Shown here: positions 48,982 through 59,383 of the stretch, piece after piece
Numbering within the stretch: the first letter of the stretch is position 1
How the letters are laid out: every line of letters starts with the position of its first letter
Assembly: GCF_003627795.1 (NCBI RefSeq)
Contig: NZ_CP032684.1
Span: 2,085,001-2,149,000 of the forward strand
Source of the DNA: Rhizobium sp. CCGE531
GTDB taxonomy: Bacteria; Pseudomonadota; Alphaproteobacteria; Rhizobiales; Rhizobiaceae
DNA length: 64,000 nt
Reading direction: 5' to 3'
Notes under the pieces: model-generated
The model's input: only the letters and a program-made list of their open reading frames with translations
What the model was told of the DNA's origin: nothing
Database searches by the model: none
Position numbers and translations under genes: made by a program

Positions 48982-49057
48982 GATTTTTGCGAAAAAGCGA
49001 AGCGGTTCAGTCGCTTCGCTGGAAACAGACATAAATCTATTGCGAAACTTGTCTATG
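48982..49057 (+). other. spacer after gcvP with a small hairpin
   Basis: CGAAGCG/CGCTTCG around 48999-49019 forms a small hairpin without a T-tract. A stronger terminator follows at 49058. Confidence 0.4.
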
Positions 49058-49093
49058 AAAACGCCGCGCGTCCTACCGGATGCGCGGCGTTTT
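49058..49093 (+). terminator. intrinsic terminator of gcvTHP
   Basis: AAAACGCCGCGC (49058-49069) pairs with GCGCGGCGTTTT (49082-49093) around a 12-base loop, with a further T after it. It works in both directions by symmetry but mainly ends the gcv operon. Confidence 0.9.
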
Positions 49094-49329
49094 TGACGAC
49101 GCGGCAATGGGGCCTTGGAATTCAGATTTATGCCGGAACAACCGGATTTTCATTTCGTCGCCGGGGGGCGAACGGAGGCTTGCTTGCGGATGCGATCACG
49201 CCGCAAAGCCCGTATAAAGCTGCTTGCCCTGTTCCGATTCTGGTCGGCTTCTCCAATGGAGCCACCGTGGCCGCATCGGCTCCGCGCCGGGAATAATCCG
49301 CGATCGGCTTGTACGGAAAGGCATATGAC

Positions 49330-49596
49330 ATGAACCAGGAGAATCTTTTGGACGCGGACAATCCCGACGGCTACATCGCGGCCGCCTTCGCAACGGACGA
49401 TCCGTCCTCCATCGCCAGGGCATTGGGCGAAGTCGCCCGCACGCGCAACATGAGCAAACTCGCCAAGGATGTCGGCATGAACCGATCGGCGCTCTATCGG
49501 GCTTTGAGCGGCGAGGGAAATCCTGAATTCGCGACGATCCTGAAAGTCGTCAAGGCGCTCGGCCTCAAGCTGACGCCGGTGCCGGCGGCACGATGA
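49330..49596 (+). CDS. orphan addiction-module antitoxin (HigA/HI1420-type)
   Basis: 88 residues from the ATG at 49330 with AAAGG upstream; a TTG at 49309 is in frame but earlier than the site. DNPDGYIAAAFATDDPSSIARALGEVARTRNM and the helix-turn-helix KLAKDVGMNRSALYRALSGEGNPEFATILKVVKALG are the antitoxin family that pairs with a RelE/HigB-like toxin usually coded just upstream. No intact toxin gene is present there; the frame upstream contains only a short resemblance (ARIKLLAL). It may act as a stand-alone regulator. Confidence 0.85.
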   Translation: MNQENLLDADNPDGYIAAAFATDDPSSIARALGEVARTRNMSKLAKDVGMNRSALYRALSGEGNPEFATILKVVKALGLKLTPVPAAR

Positions 49597-49691
49597 GAAT
49601 TCGAAAGACCTGCGAATAGCGCTTCGAAGTCGCGCAATCTCGGCCCTGCACGATGCTCGATGATTCGCCAGGGACGACCGATCGGTCACCG

Positions 49692-50384
49692 TCAGCCGAT
49701 CGCTTCCTCAAGCAGAAGAAGTATGAGAAACCCCGCGAAGAACATCACCGTCACCCAGGGGCGATCGGGTGTTTCATGGGCTTCGATCAGCAATTCCTCG
49801 GTGACGAGATAGAGAAGTGCAATCAGCCCGAAGGCGAAAAAGCCGGTTAAAATGGGATCGGGCAGCGAAGCGATTGGCGTCCCGAGCAAAGCGCCGATAG
49901 GTAACAGGAGCGCAAGTGCCGCCGTGACGGCGACGATCCTTGCACGGGAACGTATGCTCTCACCAAGCACGTTCGCCACGGTCAGGCCAAGGAACAGCAC
50001 CTCGATCGTCAGAGCGATCGTCAGCAGCAAACCGACCTTCGGGCCAGCTGCAAACCCGATGCCGAGCACGAGGCCGTCGATCAGGATATCGATGCCGATG
50101 GCCGCAAGGAGGCCGACCGGCCCCTTGGCCCAATTTTCCAGTTGCTTGACCAATAGCATGACGACGACGCCGATTGCGCCGCCGATCACCGTTGCCAGGG
50201 GAGAGCCGCGATGCATGACATCCGGCAGGATTTCGCCGGCTGCCGCCGCGAACACGACGCCGGCGGCAAAGTGCTGGATTGCGCTGACAAGGTTGGGTCC
50301 CGGCCGCGTATTCACCGCAACAGCGGCACCCGCGATGGCTGCTGCCGCCGGGATCAATGTGTAAATCCATGCCGAAGCCACCAC
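49692..50384 (-). CDS. ZIP family metal transporter-like protein
   Basis: 230 residues from a GTG at 50384 behind GGAGAG. Seven to eight membrane segments are visible. The segment HFAAGVVFAAAAGEILPDV and the later GIDILIDGLVLGIGF with TIALTIEVLFLGL contain the polar residues that line ZIP transporters, though the classic HNxxDG motif is GIDxLIDG here. It would move divalent metal across the inner membrane; the metal and direction are not predictable. It is in single-gene context. Confidence 0.8.
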   Translation of the reverse strand: MVASAWIYTLIPAAAAIAGAAVAVNTRPGPNLVSAIQHFAAGVVFAAAAGEILPDVMHRGSPLATVIGGAIGVVVMLLVKQLENWAKGPVGLLAAIGIDILIDGLVLGIGFAAGPKVGLLLTIALTIEVLFLGLTVANVLGESIRSRARIVAVTAALALLLPIGALLGTPIASLPDPILTGFFAFGLIALLYLVTEELLIEAHETPDRPWVTVMFFAGFLILLLLEEAIG

Positions 50385-50516
50385 AAAGTCTCTCCGTTGT
50401 TCGCCTTGTCGACTTAATCCGGCTGCGCCGGTCAGCCAAGGAGGCGACAGAGAAACCTACGCATGCGTCGAGCAAAGCACGAAACGCATCAAGGTGAAAT
50501 ACGACGAAATCTGCTT

Positions 50517-50906
50517 TTAGGCGGGTTGCGCAGCCTGCCGTTGTGCCGCAAGGGCTGCAAGATCGGCGGGCTTCAATTCGACGGATTCGCCGCAGCCACA
50601 GGCCGAGGTCTGGTTCGGATTGGTGAAGATGAAGCCCGAGCGCAGCGTCGTCATCTCGAAGCCCATTTCCGTGCCGAGAAGATAAAGCACGGCCGACGGC
50701 TCGACCCAGACCCTCACGCCATCGCGCTCGATCAGGTCGTCCTTCGCGTTCGGCTCGGTCACCAGGTCGATGGTATATTCCATGCCCGCGCAGCCGCCCT
50801 TCTTGATGCCGACGCGAACGCCCTTGGCATCCGGGCCGGAATTCTCGACGATCGCCTTGACGCGGGCTGCTGCCGCATCCGTCATGCTCATGACTGCAAA
50901 GCCCAT
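50517..50906 (-). CDS. sufA: A-type iron-sulfur carrier SufA
   Basis: 129 residues from the ATG at 50906, behind AAGGAGAATGAACCC; a TTG at 50927 precedes the site and is not used. GGCAGMEYTIDL and the C-terminal ACGCGES hold the three cysteines that bind the transferred cluster in A-type carriers. TDAAAARVKAIVE is the family start. It is the last gene of the leftward SUF operon, and would accept clusters built on SufBCD and pass them to target proteins. Confidence 0.94.
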   Translation of the reverse strand: MGFAVMSMTDAAAARVKAIVENSGPDAKGVRVGIKKGGCAGMEYTIDLVTEPNAKDDLIERDGVRVWVEPSAVLYLLGTEMGFEMTTLRSGFIFTNPNQTSACGCGESVELKPADLAALAAQRQAAQPA

Positions 50907-50982
50907 GGGTTCATTCTCCTTCCGCAACCGGGGTCAAGATCCGGCGCTTCGAGTCTTAATGTAAAGCCGGCGGCTGAAAGCT

Positions 50983-51363
50983 TCAATACCAGCCGACGGC
51001 GACCTGCGCTTCTTCGGACATGCGATCCGGCGTCCACGGCGGATCGAAGGTCATGCTGACCTCAACGCCGGACACGCCTTCGACGGCGCCGACGGCATTC
51101 TCGACCCAGCCCGGCATCTCGCCGGCGACAGGGCAACCAGGTGCTGTCAGCGTCATGACGATCTTCACCATGCGGTCGTCTTCGATATCGATCTTGTAGA
51201 TCAGCCCGAGCTCGAAGATGTCGGCGGGAATTTCAGGATCGTAGACCGTTTTCAGCGCCGAAATGATGTCGTCGCTGAGGCGCGCCAGCTCATCCTCGGG
51301 GATGCTGGAATGCACGATCCCTTCGCGCACGTCGATCTTCTGTTCGCTTTCGTCGAGTGACAT
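50983..51363 (-). CDS. sufT: SUF-associated protein SufT (MIP18/DUF59 family)
   Basis: 126 residues. The core is DUF59/MIP18: VYDPEIPADIFELGLIYKIDI, VMTLTAPGCPVAGEMPGWV and VSMTFDPPWTPDRMSEE, with the conserved Cys in APGCPVAG. SufT-type proteins aid Fe-S maturation and are common in suf operons of Alphaproteobacteria. The stop of sufS is 12 bases upstream of the start. No metal site beyond the single Cys is visible. Confidence 0.93.
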   Translation of the reverse strand: MSLDESEQKIDVREGIVHSSIPEDELARLSDDIISALKTVYDPEIPADIFELGLIYKIDIEDDRMVKIVMTLTAPGCPVAGEMPGWVENAVGAVEGVSGVEVSMTFDPPWTPDRMSEEAQVAVGWY

Positions 51364-51374
51364 CGCTTGCCTCC

Positions 51375-52616
51375 TTAGGCAAAGAATTTCCGTGCATATT
51401 CCAGTGCGTCAGCCAAGGCATCCACCTCGGCGCGCGTATTGTACATGCCGAACGATGCACGGCATGTGGAGGTGACGCCGAAGCGTTTCAAGAGCGGCTG
51501 GGCGCAATGCGTCCCGGCGCGAACGGCCACGCCCTGCCGGTCGATCACCATCGAGACGTCGTGGGAATGAATTCCCGCCAGCTCGAAGGAGAAAATGCCG
51601 CCTTTTCCGGGCGCCGTGCCGATCATGCGCAACGAATTGATATCCCGCAGCCGTTCCGCCGCATAGGCGGCAAGATCGGCCTCGTGGCGCGCAATCGCTT
51701 CACGGCCGATGCTATCCATGTAATCAAGCGCATAGCCGAGACCGATCGCCTGTACGATCGGCGGCGTGCCGGCTTCGAAGCGATGCGGCGGCTCGTTGTA
51801 CGTGACGTTTTCCTCGGTGACATCGAAGATCATCTCGCCGCCGCCCTGGAACGGCCGCATCTCGGCAAGCCGCTCCTTCTTGCCGTAGAGAACGCCGATG
51901 CCCGAGGGGCCATAGAGCTTGTGACCCGTCATGACGTACCAGTCGCAGTCGATATCCTGCACGTCGACAGGCAGATGCACCGCACCCTGCGAGCCGTCGA
52001 TCAGAACGGGAATGCCCCGCTCATGTGCGATACGGCATACTTCCTTCACCGGAACGATCGTTCCGAGCGCATTCGACATATGGGTGATGGCGACGAGCTT
52101 GGTGCGCTCCGTCAGGCTCTTCTCGAAATCCTCGATATGGAACGCGCCCTCGTCGTCGACAGGCACCCAGACGAGCTTCGCGCCCTGCCGCTCCCGGATG
52201 AAATGCCAGGGAACGATATTGGAGTGGTGCTCCATGATCGAGACGACGATCTCGTCGCCCTCCCCGATCTTCGGCATGCCCCAGCCGTAAGCGACCGTAT
52301 TGATCGCTTCCGTCGAGTTCTTGGTGAAGACGATATCGTCGACCGACGGCGCATTCAGGAACCGGCGCACCTTCTCGCGCGCCGCTTCATAGGCTTCCGT
52401 CGCAGCATTGGACAGGAAATGCAGGCCGCGATGCACATTGGCATATTCGCTCGAATAGGCATGCGAGATGGCATCGATAACGACCCGCGGCTTCTGAGCC
52501 GATGCGCCGTTGTCGAGATAGACCAGCGGCTTGCCATGCACCGTCTTCGCCAGGATCGGAAAATCCCGGCGAATGGCTTCGACGTCATAGGCCGTTGCCG
52601 GCACGATCTTGTCCAC
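51375..52616 (-). CDS. sufS: cysteine desulfurase SufS
   Basis: 413 residues from a GTG at 52616, which has GGAGG eight bases upstream; a TTG at 52631 lies before the site. Group II desulfurase layout: YDVEAIRRDFPIL start, PLP Lys in TGHKLYGPSGIGVLYG and the active-site Cys371 in RAGTHCAQPLL, with the RASFGMYNT C-terminus. It extracts sulphur from cysteine for SufB. No sufE is found beside it. sufD ends 15 bases upstream. Confidence 0.95.
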   Translation of the reverse strand: MDKIVPATAYDVEAIRRDFPILAKTVHGKPLVYLDNGASAQKPRVVIDAISHAYSSEYANVHRGLHFLSNAATEAYEAAREKVRRFLNAPSVDDIVFTKNSTEAINTVAYGWGMPKIGEGDEIVVSIMEHHSNIVPWHFIRERQGAKLVWVPVDDEGAFHIEDFEKSLTERTKLVAITHMSNALGTIVPVKEVCRIAHERGIPVLIDGSQGAVHLPVDVQDIDCDWYVMTGHKLYGPSGIGVLYGKKERLAEMRPFQGGGEMIFDVTEENVTYNEPPHRFEAGTPPIVQAIGLGYALDYMDSIGREAIARHEADLAAYAAERLRDINSLRMIGTAPGKGGIFSFELAGIHSHDVSMVIDRQGVAVRAGTHCAQPLLKRFGVTSTCRASFGMYNTRAEVDALADALEYARKFFA

Positions 52617-52631
52617 GAGCTTTGCCTCCAA

Positions 52632-53906
52632 TCAGGCGTGCTTTTCCAGCCAGGCCGAGATAACGCCTTCCAGCGCCTCGACCAGGGCTTCGTCTTCCAG
52701 TTCCTCGACGATCTCGGCCACGAAGGCATTGACCAGCATGGCGCGGGCTTTGTTCTCCGGAATGCCGCGGGCCATCAGATAGAAGAGATGGTTGCGGTCG
52801 ATATCGGCGACCGTGGCGCCGTGGCCGCACTGCACGTCGTCAGCGAAGATCTCGAGTTCCGGCTTGACCGAGAACTCGGCATCGTCGGACATCAGCAGCG
52901 TGTTGCAGGCCATTTTGGCATCGGTCTTCTGCGCATCCGTTGCGACCCGGATCATGCCTTGGAAGACACCGCGGGCTCGGTCGAACACGACATTGCGGAT
53001 GACTTCCGTCGATCCGGTGTTCGGAACGTCATGACCAAGCACCATCGTCACGTCGGTATGCGTATCGCCACCGAGCAGGTTGATGCCGCGCAGCGTCAGA
53101 TCGGCGCCCTCGCCCGTTACCTTGATGTACAGCTCCTGACGCACGAGCTTGCCGCCGGCGTTGATAACGAACAGCCTCAGCTTCGCGTCCGTGCCGAGAT
53201 CGATGCGGAGCTGGCCGAGATGCGTATCCTCGCTGCCCTGCTCCTGCAGGATGATCCAGGTCACTTCGGCCCGTTCGCCGATCTTGACTTCGCTCACCGA
53301 CGAGACGAGCGCAGCAGCGCCTTCGACAGCCTCATGACGCTCGATGACCGTCGCCTTGACGTCGGCACCGAAGGACACCGGAAGGCGGCTGTGAATCTGT
53401 CCGCCGGCATGAATGAACTGGATTTCCAGAGGCGCGTCGAGTTCTGTGCCATCGGGAAAGTCGATGACATAGCCGTCGCGCACGAAGCTCGCATTGATGC
53501 GCCCGATGGCGTCATCCTTGTCGAGCGCTTCGAGCCCGGCGGCAGCCGTGCCATTGATCAGGCTGTCGGCATAGCGTCCGACCGTCAGGTTCTTGACGGC
53601 AGCTTTTTCACTTGCCTTCCCCTGGAGAACGGCAAGAACCGAAGATCCCTCGACCGTCGGCGGCAGCGCTTCCACAAGACCCTTGCCGATGTCGTTCGGA
53701 ACCAAACGCAGCAGGTTCTTGAAATCAGTATAATGCCAAGCCTCGACGCGGCGCGTCGGCAGGCCCGCGGTCTTCAGCTCGTCCAGCAGGCGATCGCGGA
53801 CGGCAAAGACTTCGCCGTCACCAGGCAGATCGCCCATCTGGTCGTTATACGCCTCGATCAGCGCCGTTTCCGCTGATGTGAGGCGGTTCGTCGTCTGAAT
53901 GTTCAT
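52632..53906 (-). CDS. sufD: Fe-S assembly protein SufD
   Basis: 424 residues from the ATG at 53906 with GGAAAGG upstream. SufD forms the scaffold with SufB and SufC; its FeS-cluster beta-helix is seen in RVEAWHYTDFKNLLR, HDVPNTGSTEVIRNVVFDRA, FQGMIRVATDAQKTDA and VQCGHGATVADIDRNHLFYL. These are the normal SufD blocks. Its start is 22 bases after the sufC stop. Confidence 0.95.
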   Translation of the reverse strand: MNIQTTNRLTSAETALIEAYNDQMGDLPGDGEVFAVRDRLLDELKTAGLPTRRVEAWHYTDFKNLLRLVPNDIGKGLVEALPPTVEGSSVLAVLQGKASEKAAVKNLTVGRYADSLINGTAAAGLEALDKDDAIGRINASFVRDGYVIDFPDGTELDAPLEIQFIHAGGQIHSRLPVSFGADVKATVIERHEAVEGAAALVSSVSEVKIGERAEVTWIILQEQGSEDTHLGQLRIDLGTDAKLRLFVINAGGKLVRQELYIKVTGEGADLTLRGINLLGGDTHTDVTMVLGHDVPNTGSTEVIRNVVFDRARGVFQGMIRVATDAQKTDAKMACNTLLMSDDAEFSVKPELEIFADDVQCGHGATVADIDRNHLFYLMARGIPENKARAMLVNAFVAEIVEELEDEALVEALEGVISAWLEKHA

Positions 53907-53928
53907 CGACGTGTCCTTTCCGCCTCGA

Positions 53929-54684
<756 letters not shown>

Positions 54685-54714
54685 TGCGAGTTCCTTCAAA
54701 CAGCCAATGGCGAT

Positions 54715-54992
54715 CTAGATGTCGAACCAACGGCTTCTCATTCTTTCCAAAAATTGCACGTCGGCTATGGCATAGCCTGACGTATCACCAATCACCGCGT
54801 CGATGCCGCATCTAGGGCACATGGCAGTGAGCAACTCATCCTCTTCCCTAGTTTCGCGGATCCATTCACAGATCTCCGCGACAGGAAAAACTTCGAGACA
54901 GTGAAAGCAACCGGACATCTTGCTTAATTCCAGCTCCGCACGGTTGCGAATGCTGTGATGATAAGCATCGACGATATCCTGCCGCTCCTTGA

Positions 54993-54996
<4 letters not shown>
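54715..54996 (-). CDS. small zinc-ribbon protein inserted between sufB and sufC
   Basis: 93 residues. It begins at a GTG that overlaps the sufB stop by 4 bases (GTGA), so it is translationally coupled to sufB. Two CxxC pairs, Cys30/Cys33 (GCFHC) and Cys60/Cys63 (MCPRC), are spaced to bind one zinc. The rest is charged and helical, ending [12 protein letters not shown]. It resembles a broad family of small 'cytoplasmic' proteins of unknown function. Its GC content is lower than the suf genes on either side, which suggests transfer into the operon. A role in Fe-S assembly is possible but unproven. Confidence 0.85.
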
Positions 54997-56462
<1,466 letters not shown>

Positions 56463-56608
56463 TTCGTTCTCCAATCTCGCCGGATCCAAGGTCCGGCAGC
56501 TTGTCAACGTTGCGGCAGACTTATGTCTACCCCCTATGTAGTCGGCCAAAAGGGACTTTTCACCCCGATTGGCAAGCGGAAATTTCGGTTTCCGCAAAAT
56601 TGTGGCCG

Positions 56609-57775
56609 TCAGGCCGCCGCACCCGCCAGCTTGCGCCTTGCCGCGATGCGGGCAAACGCCGCGATTGCGCGATCGACATCCGCCTCGGTTGTCGTCAGCC
56701 CAAGCGAAATGCGGAGCGCCCCGAGCTTGGGATCGCATCCCATCGCCACGAGCACATGGCTCTCGCCGACCTTGCCGGACGAGCAGGCGGAACCGGCGGA
56801 TATGGCAACTCCTTCGAGATCGAAGGCGATCTGTCCGGTTTCGGATTTCAGGCCCGGCAGCGTGAAAAAGCTGGTATTCGGTACGCGCGCGCCTTGCTCG
56901 CCATGAATAATGACATCGGACGCGCTCTGCCGCATGCCCTCTTCCAGCCGGCCGCGCAGTTGAGCTATTGCGGCATTCCGGCCTTCAATCCCATCGAGCG
57001 CAACGGCCGCGGCCGCGCCGAAGCCGATGATGGCAAGCGTGTTTTCCGTGCCCGAACGATGGCCCTTTTCCTGTCCGCCGCCATGGATCAACGGCTTCGG
57101 CATCAGCACCTCGCCGCGCGAGACGAGCGCACCAACGCCCTTTGGGCCGCCGATCTTGTGCGAGGACACGATCAGAAAATCCGCGCCGATCGCATTGATA
57201 TCGAGCGGCACCCGACCGGCCGCCTGCACCGCATCGACCACGAAGATCCCGCCCGCAGCCTGAACAAGCTTTGCCGCTTCAACGACAGGCTGAAGAATTC
57301 CGGTCTCGTTGTTGGCGAGCATGATGGCGACCATCGGCAGACCGCTTGCCTTGTCATGGGCAGCAAGCAATGCCTCGAGCGCGGCAAGATCGACCGTGCC
57401 GTTCGGCGTCACCGGTATTTCGCTGATCCTGTCCGCCGCAAACCGTCCGCCTTCGCGCACGGCCGGATGCTCGACGGCGGATATATAAAGACGGCTGATC
57501 GCAAGCGGCGTCCGCCCCATGCGAAATTCCGGCGTCAGCACCATATTGGCCGCCTCGGTGGCGCCGCTGGTGAAAACGACATGCGCGGGCTCCGCGCCCG
57601 TCAGGCTTGCAACTTGCCGGCGTGCGGCCTCGACGGCGGCCCGCGCTGCCCTACCTTCGCCGTGAACGGAATTGGGGTTGCCTTGAATATCCATTGCACG
57701 CAACATCGCATCGCGCGCCGCCGGATGAAGCGGCGCGGTAGCATTCCAGTCGAGATAGAGGCGTGTTGCAGCCAT
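56609..57775 (-). CDS. cysteine desulfurase, IscS/NifS group
   Basis: 388 residues. [20 protein letters not shown], the [13 protein letters not shown]-lysine motif, and the mobile-loop AGSACSSGK with its active-site cysteine identify group I desulfurases. In rhizobia one such gene usually opens the suf operon, in addition to sufS. It could provide sulphur for SUF or for tRNA thiolation. sufB starts 147 bases downstream; an IscR-type regulator gene is not present between iscS and sufB. Confidence 0.92.
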   Translation of the reverse strand: MAATRLYLDWNATAPLHPAARDAMLRAMDIQGNPNSVHGEGRAARAAVEAARRQVASLTGAEPAHVVFTSGATEAANMVLTPEFRMGRTPLAISRLYISAVEHPAVREGGRFAADRISEIPVTPNGTVDLAALEALLAAHDKASGLPMVAIMLANNETGILQPVVEAAKLVQAAGGIFVVDAVQAAGRVPLDINAIGADFLIVSSHKIGGPKGVGALVSRGEVLMPKPLIHGGGQEKGHRSGTENTLAIIGFGAAAAVALDGIEGRNAAIAQLRGRLEEGMRQSASDVIIHGEQGARVPNTSFFTLPGLKSETGQIAFDLEGVAISAGSACSSGKVGESHVLVAMGCDPKLGALRISLGLTTTEADVDRAIAAFARIAARRKLAGAAA

Positions 57776-57901
57776 AATCTTCTTCCTGCGCGACTTTGCT
57801 TTGTTGCGGCTGGTTCATTTTCCTTGAAATTTCAGCCGGGCATGCCTTATGACACGTTCCACAAACCGTTGCGCAAACAACGCGCGGAACACCGCATCAA
57901 G

Positions 57902-57918
57902 TTTCGAATTGTTCTAAA
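57902..57918. promoter_or_regulatory. Irr (ICE)-like iron-responsive site
   Basis: TTTCGAA-TTG-TTCTAAA differs from the TTTAGAA-N3-TTCTAAA Irr pattern at one base. A second TTCTAGAA palindrome follows at 57924-57931. The site lies 127-143 bases before the iscS-suf operon and between it and the divergent hydrolase, where iron control by Irr would be expected. Confidence 0.4.
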
Positions 57919-58008
57919 CTGCGTTCTAGAAAAGATGAGCGCATTCGTCAAGTCAACTTGCTGCGTGCCGTTGGATTTGGACGCAGAAAAAGAAGAGCCG
58001 GAGTATCG

Positions 58009-58686
58009 ATGCCCGAAGTAATTTTCAACGGCCCCGCAGGCCGCCTTGAAGGCCGCTATCAGCCCTCCAAGGAAAAAAGCGCCCCGATCGCTATTATTCT
58101 TCATCCACACCCGCAGTTTGGCGGCACGATGAACAATCAGGTGGTCTACCAGCTCTTCTATATGTTCCAGAAGCGCGGCTTCACCACACTCCGCTTCAAT
58201 TTCCGCGGCATCGGCCGCAGCCAGGGCGAATTTGATCACGGCGCCGGCGAGCTTTCCGATGCGGCCTCGGCGCTCGACTGGGTGCAGAGCCTTCATCCGG
58301 ACTCCAAGAGCTGCTGGGTTGCCGGCTATTCCTTCGGCGCCTGGATCGGCATGCAGCTGCTGATGCGCCGCCCTGAGATCGAAGGTTTCATGTCGATCGC
58401 GCCGCAGCCGAATATCTACGACTTCTCCTTCCTCGCGCCCTGCCCGTCATCCGGCCTGATCATCAACGGCGACGCGGATAAGGTCGCCCCGGAAAAGGAC
58501 GTCAACGGTCTCGTCGAGAAGCTGAAGACGCAGAAGGGCATCCTGATCACGCACAAGGTCGTGCCGGGCGCCAATCACTTTTTCAACGGCCAGGTCGAGA
58601 CGCTGCTCGGCGAATGCGAGGACTATCTCGATCGCCGCCTCAACGGCGAACTGGTGCCGGAACCGGCCGCCAAGCGTATTCGCTAA
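58009..58686 (+). CDS. alpha/beta hydrolase (COG2945-type)
   Basis: 225 residues from the ATG at 58009 with GCCGGAG upstream. Features of the COG2945 esterase group: ILHPHPQFGGTMNNQVV, FNFRGIGRSQGEFDHGAGE, the nucleophile elbow GYSFGAWIGM, and the late GANHFFNGQ histidine. The catalytic aspartate is presumably in GDADKVAPE. Substrate is unknown. It is divergent from the suf operon, and its gene has no obvious partner. Confidence 0.88.
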   Translation: MPEVIFNGPAGRLEGRYQPSKEKSAPIAIILHPHPQFGGTMNNQVVYQLFYMFQKRGFTTLRFNFRGIGRSQGEFDHGAGELSDAASALDWVQSLHPDSKSCWVAGYSFGAWIGMQLLMRRPEIEGFMSIAPQPNIYDFSFLAPCPSSGLIINGDADKVAPEKDVNGLVEKLKTQKGILITHKVVPGANHFFNGQVETLLGECEDYLDRRLNGELVPEPAAKRIR

Positions 58687-58698
58687 GAAAAACGGCCG

Positions 58699-59217
58699 TT
58701 ACCGGGCCATTCTGAAAGTCGGACACGAGATCCCGTCGATCGTCATCGACGGGTGATCCTGCATGCCGATCTTCCGCAAAACCCGTTGCGATGCTGTGTT
58801 TTGCGGATGGGTGAAGGCGATGAAATGTCTGGCAAGGTCGCGCGAGAAGAACCATTGCGCCAGCGCGCCGGCAATCTCGGTCGCATAGCCATTGCCCCAA
58901 GCATCCTTCTGAATGGAATAGCCGAGCTCGAATTCGCCCCGACCGCTTTCCTGATGAAAGCGCGAGAAGCCGGCGCGGCCGATAAAGCGGCCGTCGTCGC
59001 GCCTTAACATCTTGTATTTGGTCACGCCATCGCGCGCCTGTTCATCGAACCAGCTTTTCAGCCGCTCCTCGGCCTTCTCCAGCGTCCATGGGGCGGCGCC
59101 CGAGAGATAGCGCGTCGTTTCGATCGCCGAATGCAATTGCCGAATCACTTCGGCATCACCCTTGTCCCACATCGTCAGAACGAGGCGCGGGGTTTCGAGT
59201 ATGATGGTGTCACTCAT
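58699..59217 (-). CDS. GNAT family N-acetyltransferase (RimJ/RimL-type)
   Basis: 172 residues from the ATG at 59217 (upstream frame to 59319 not family-like). The GNAT core reads TPRLVLTMWDKGDAEVI, then RRDDGRFIGRAGF, GYSIQKDAWGNGYATE (acetyl-CoA pyrophosphate loop, Q/RxxGxA-like) and NTASQRVLRKIGM. This is the RimJ/RimL-type acetyltransferase pattern, acting on protein N-termini or small amines. The acceptor is unknown. No operon partner is obvious. Confidence 0.9.
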   Translation of the reverse strand: MSDTIILETPRLVLTMWDKGDAEVIRQLHSAIETTRYLSGAAPWTLEKAEERLKSWFDEQARDGVTKYKMLRRDDGRFIGRAGFSRFHQESGRGEFELGYSIQKDAWGNGYATEIAGALAQWFFSRDLARHFIAFTHPQNTASQRVLRKIGMQDHPSMTIDGISCPTFRMAR

Positions 59218-59331
59218 CTGCCTGCCTGTTTTGGTGATGAATCTGCTGAGCCCGGTGGATCGATTAGGAACCGGTCGGCAAGTGCTAAACGCACGGCAAG
59301 ATTTGAACAAGCCGGTCAAGAGACAATATCG

Positions 59332-59365
59332 AATCTGAAGGCCCGCCGGAGCGGGCCTTCAGATT
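59332..59365. terminator. bidirectional-type hairpin after the caspase-like gene
   Basis: AATCTGAAGGCCCGC (59332-59346) and GCGGGCCTTCAGATT (59351-59365) are perfect 15-bp arms with a 4-base loop. It lies 18 bases past the stop of the leftward caspase-like gene. No T-tract follows. Confidence 0.7.
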
Positions 59366-59383
59366 ATCGCTTGATATCATCCG

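Noticed and set aside
46894..49107. 737-codon minus-strand frame opposite gcvP
   Set aside because: No ribosome binding site or recognisable domain; gcvP on the plus strand is complete and well conserved.
51357..53876. 839-codon plus-strand frame opposite sufS and sufD
   Set aside because: It is a shadow of two conserved suf genes with no independent support.
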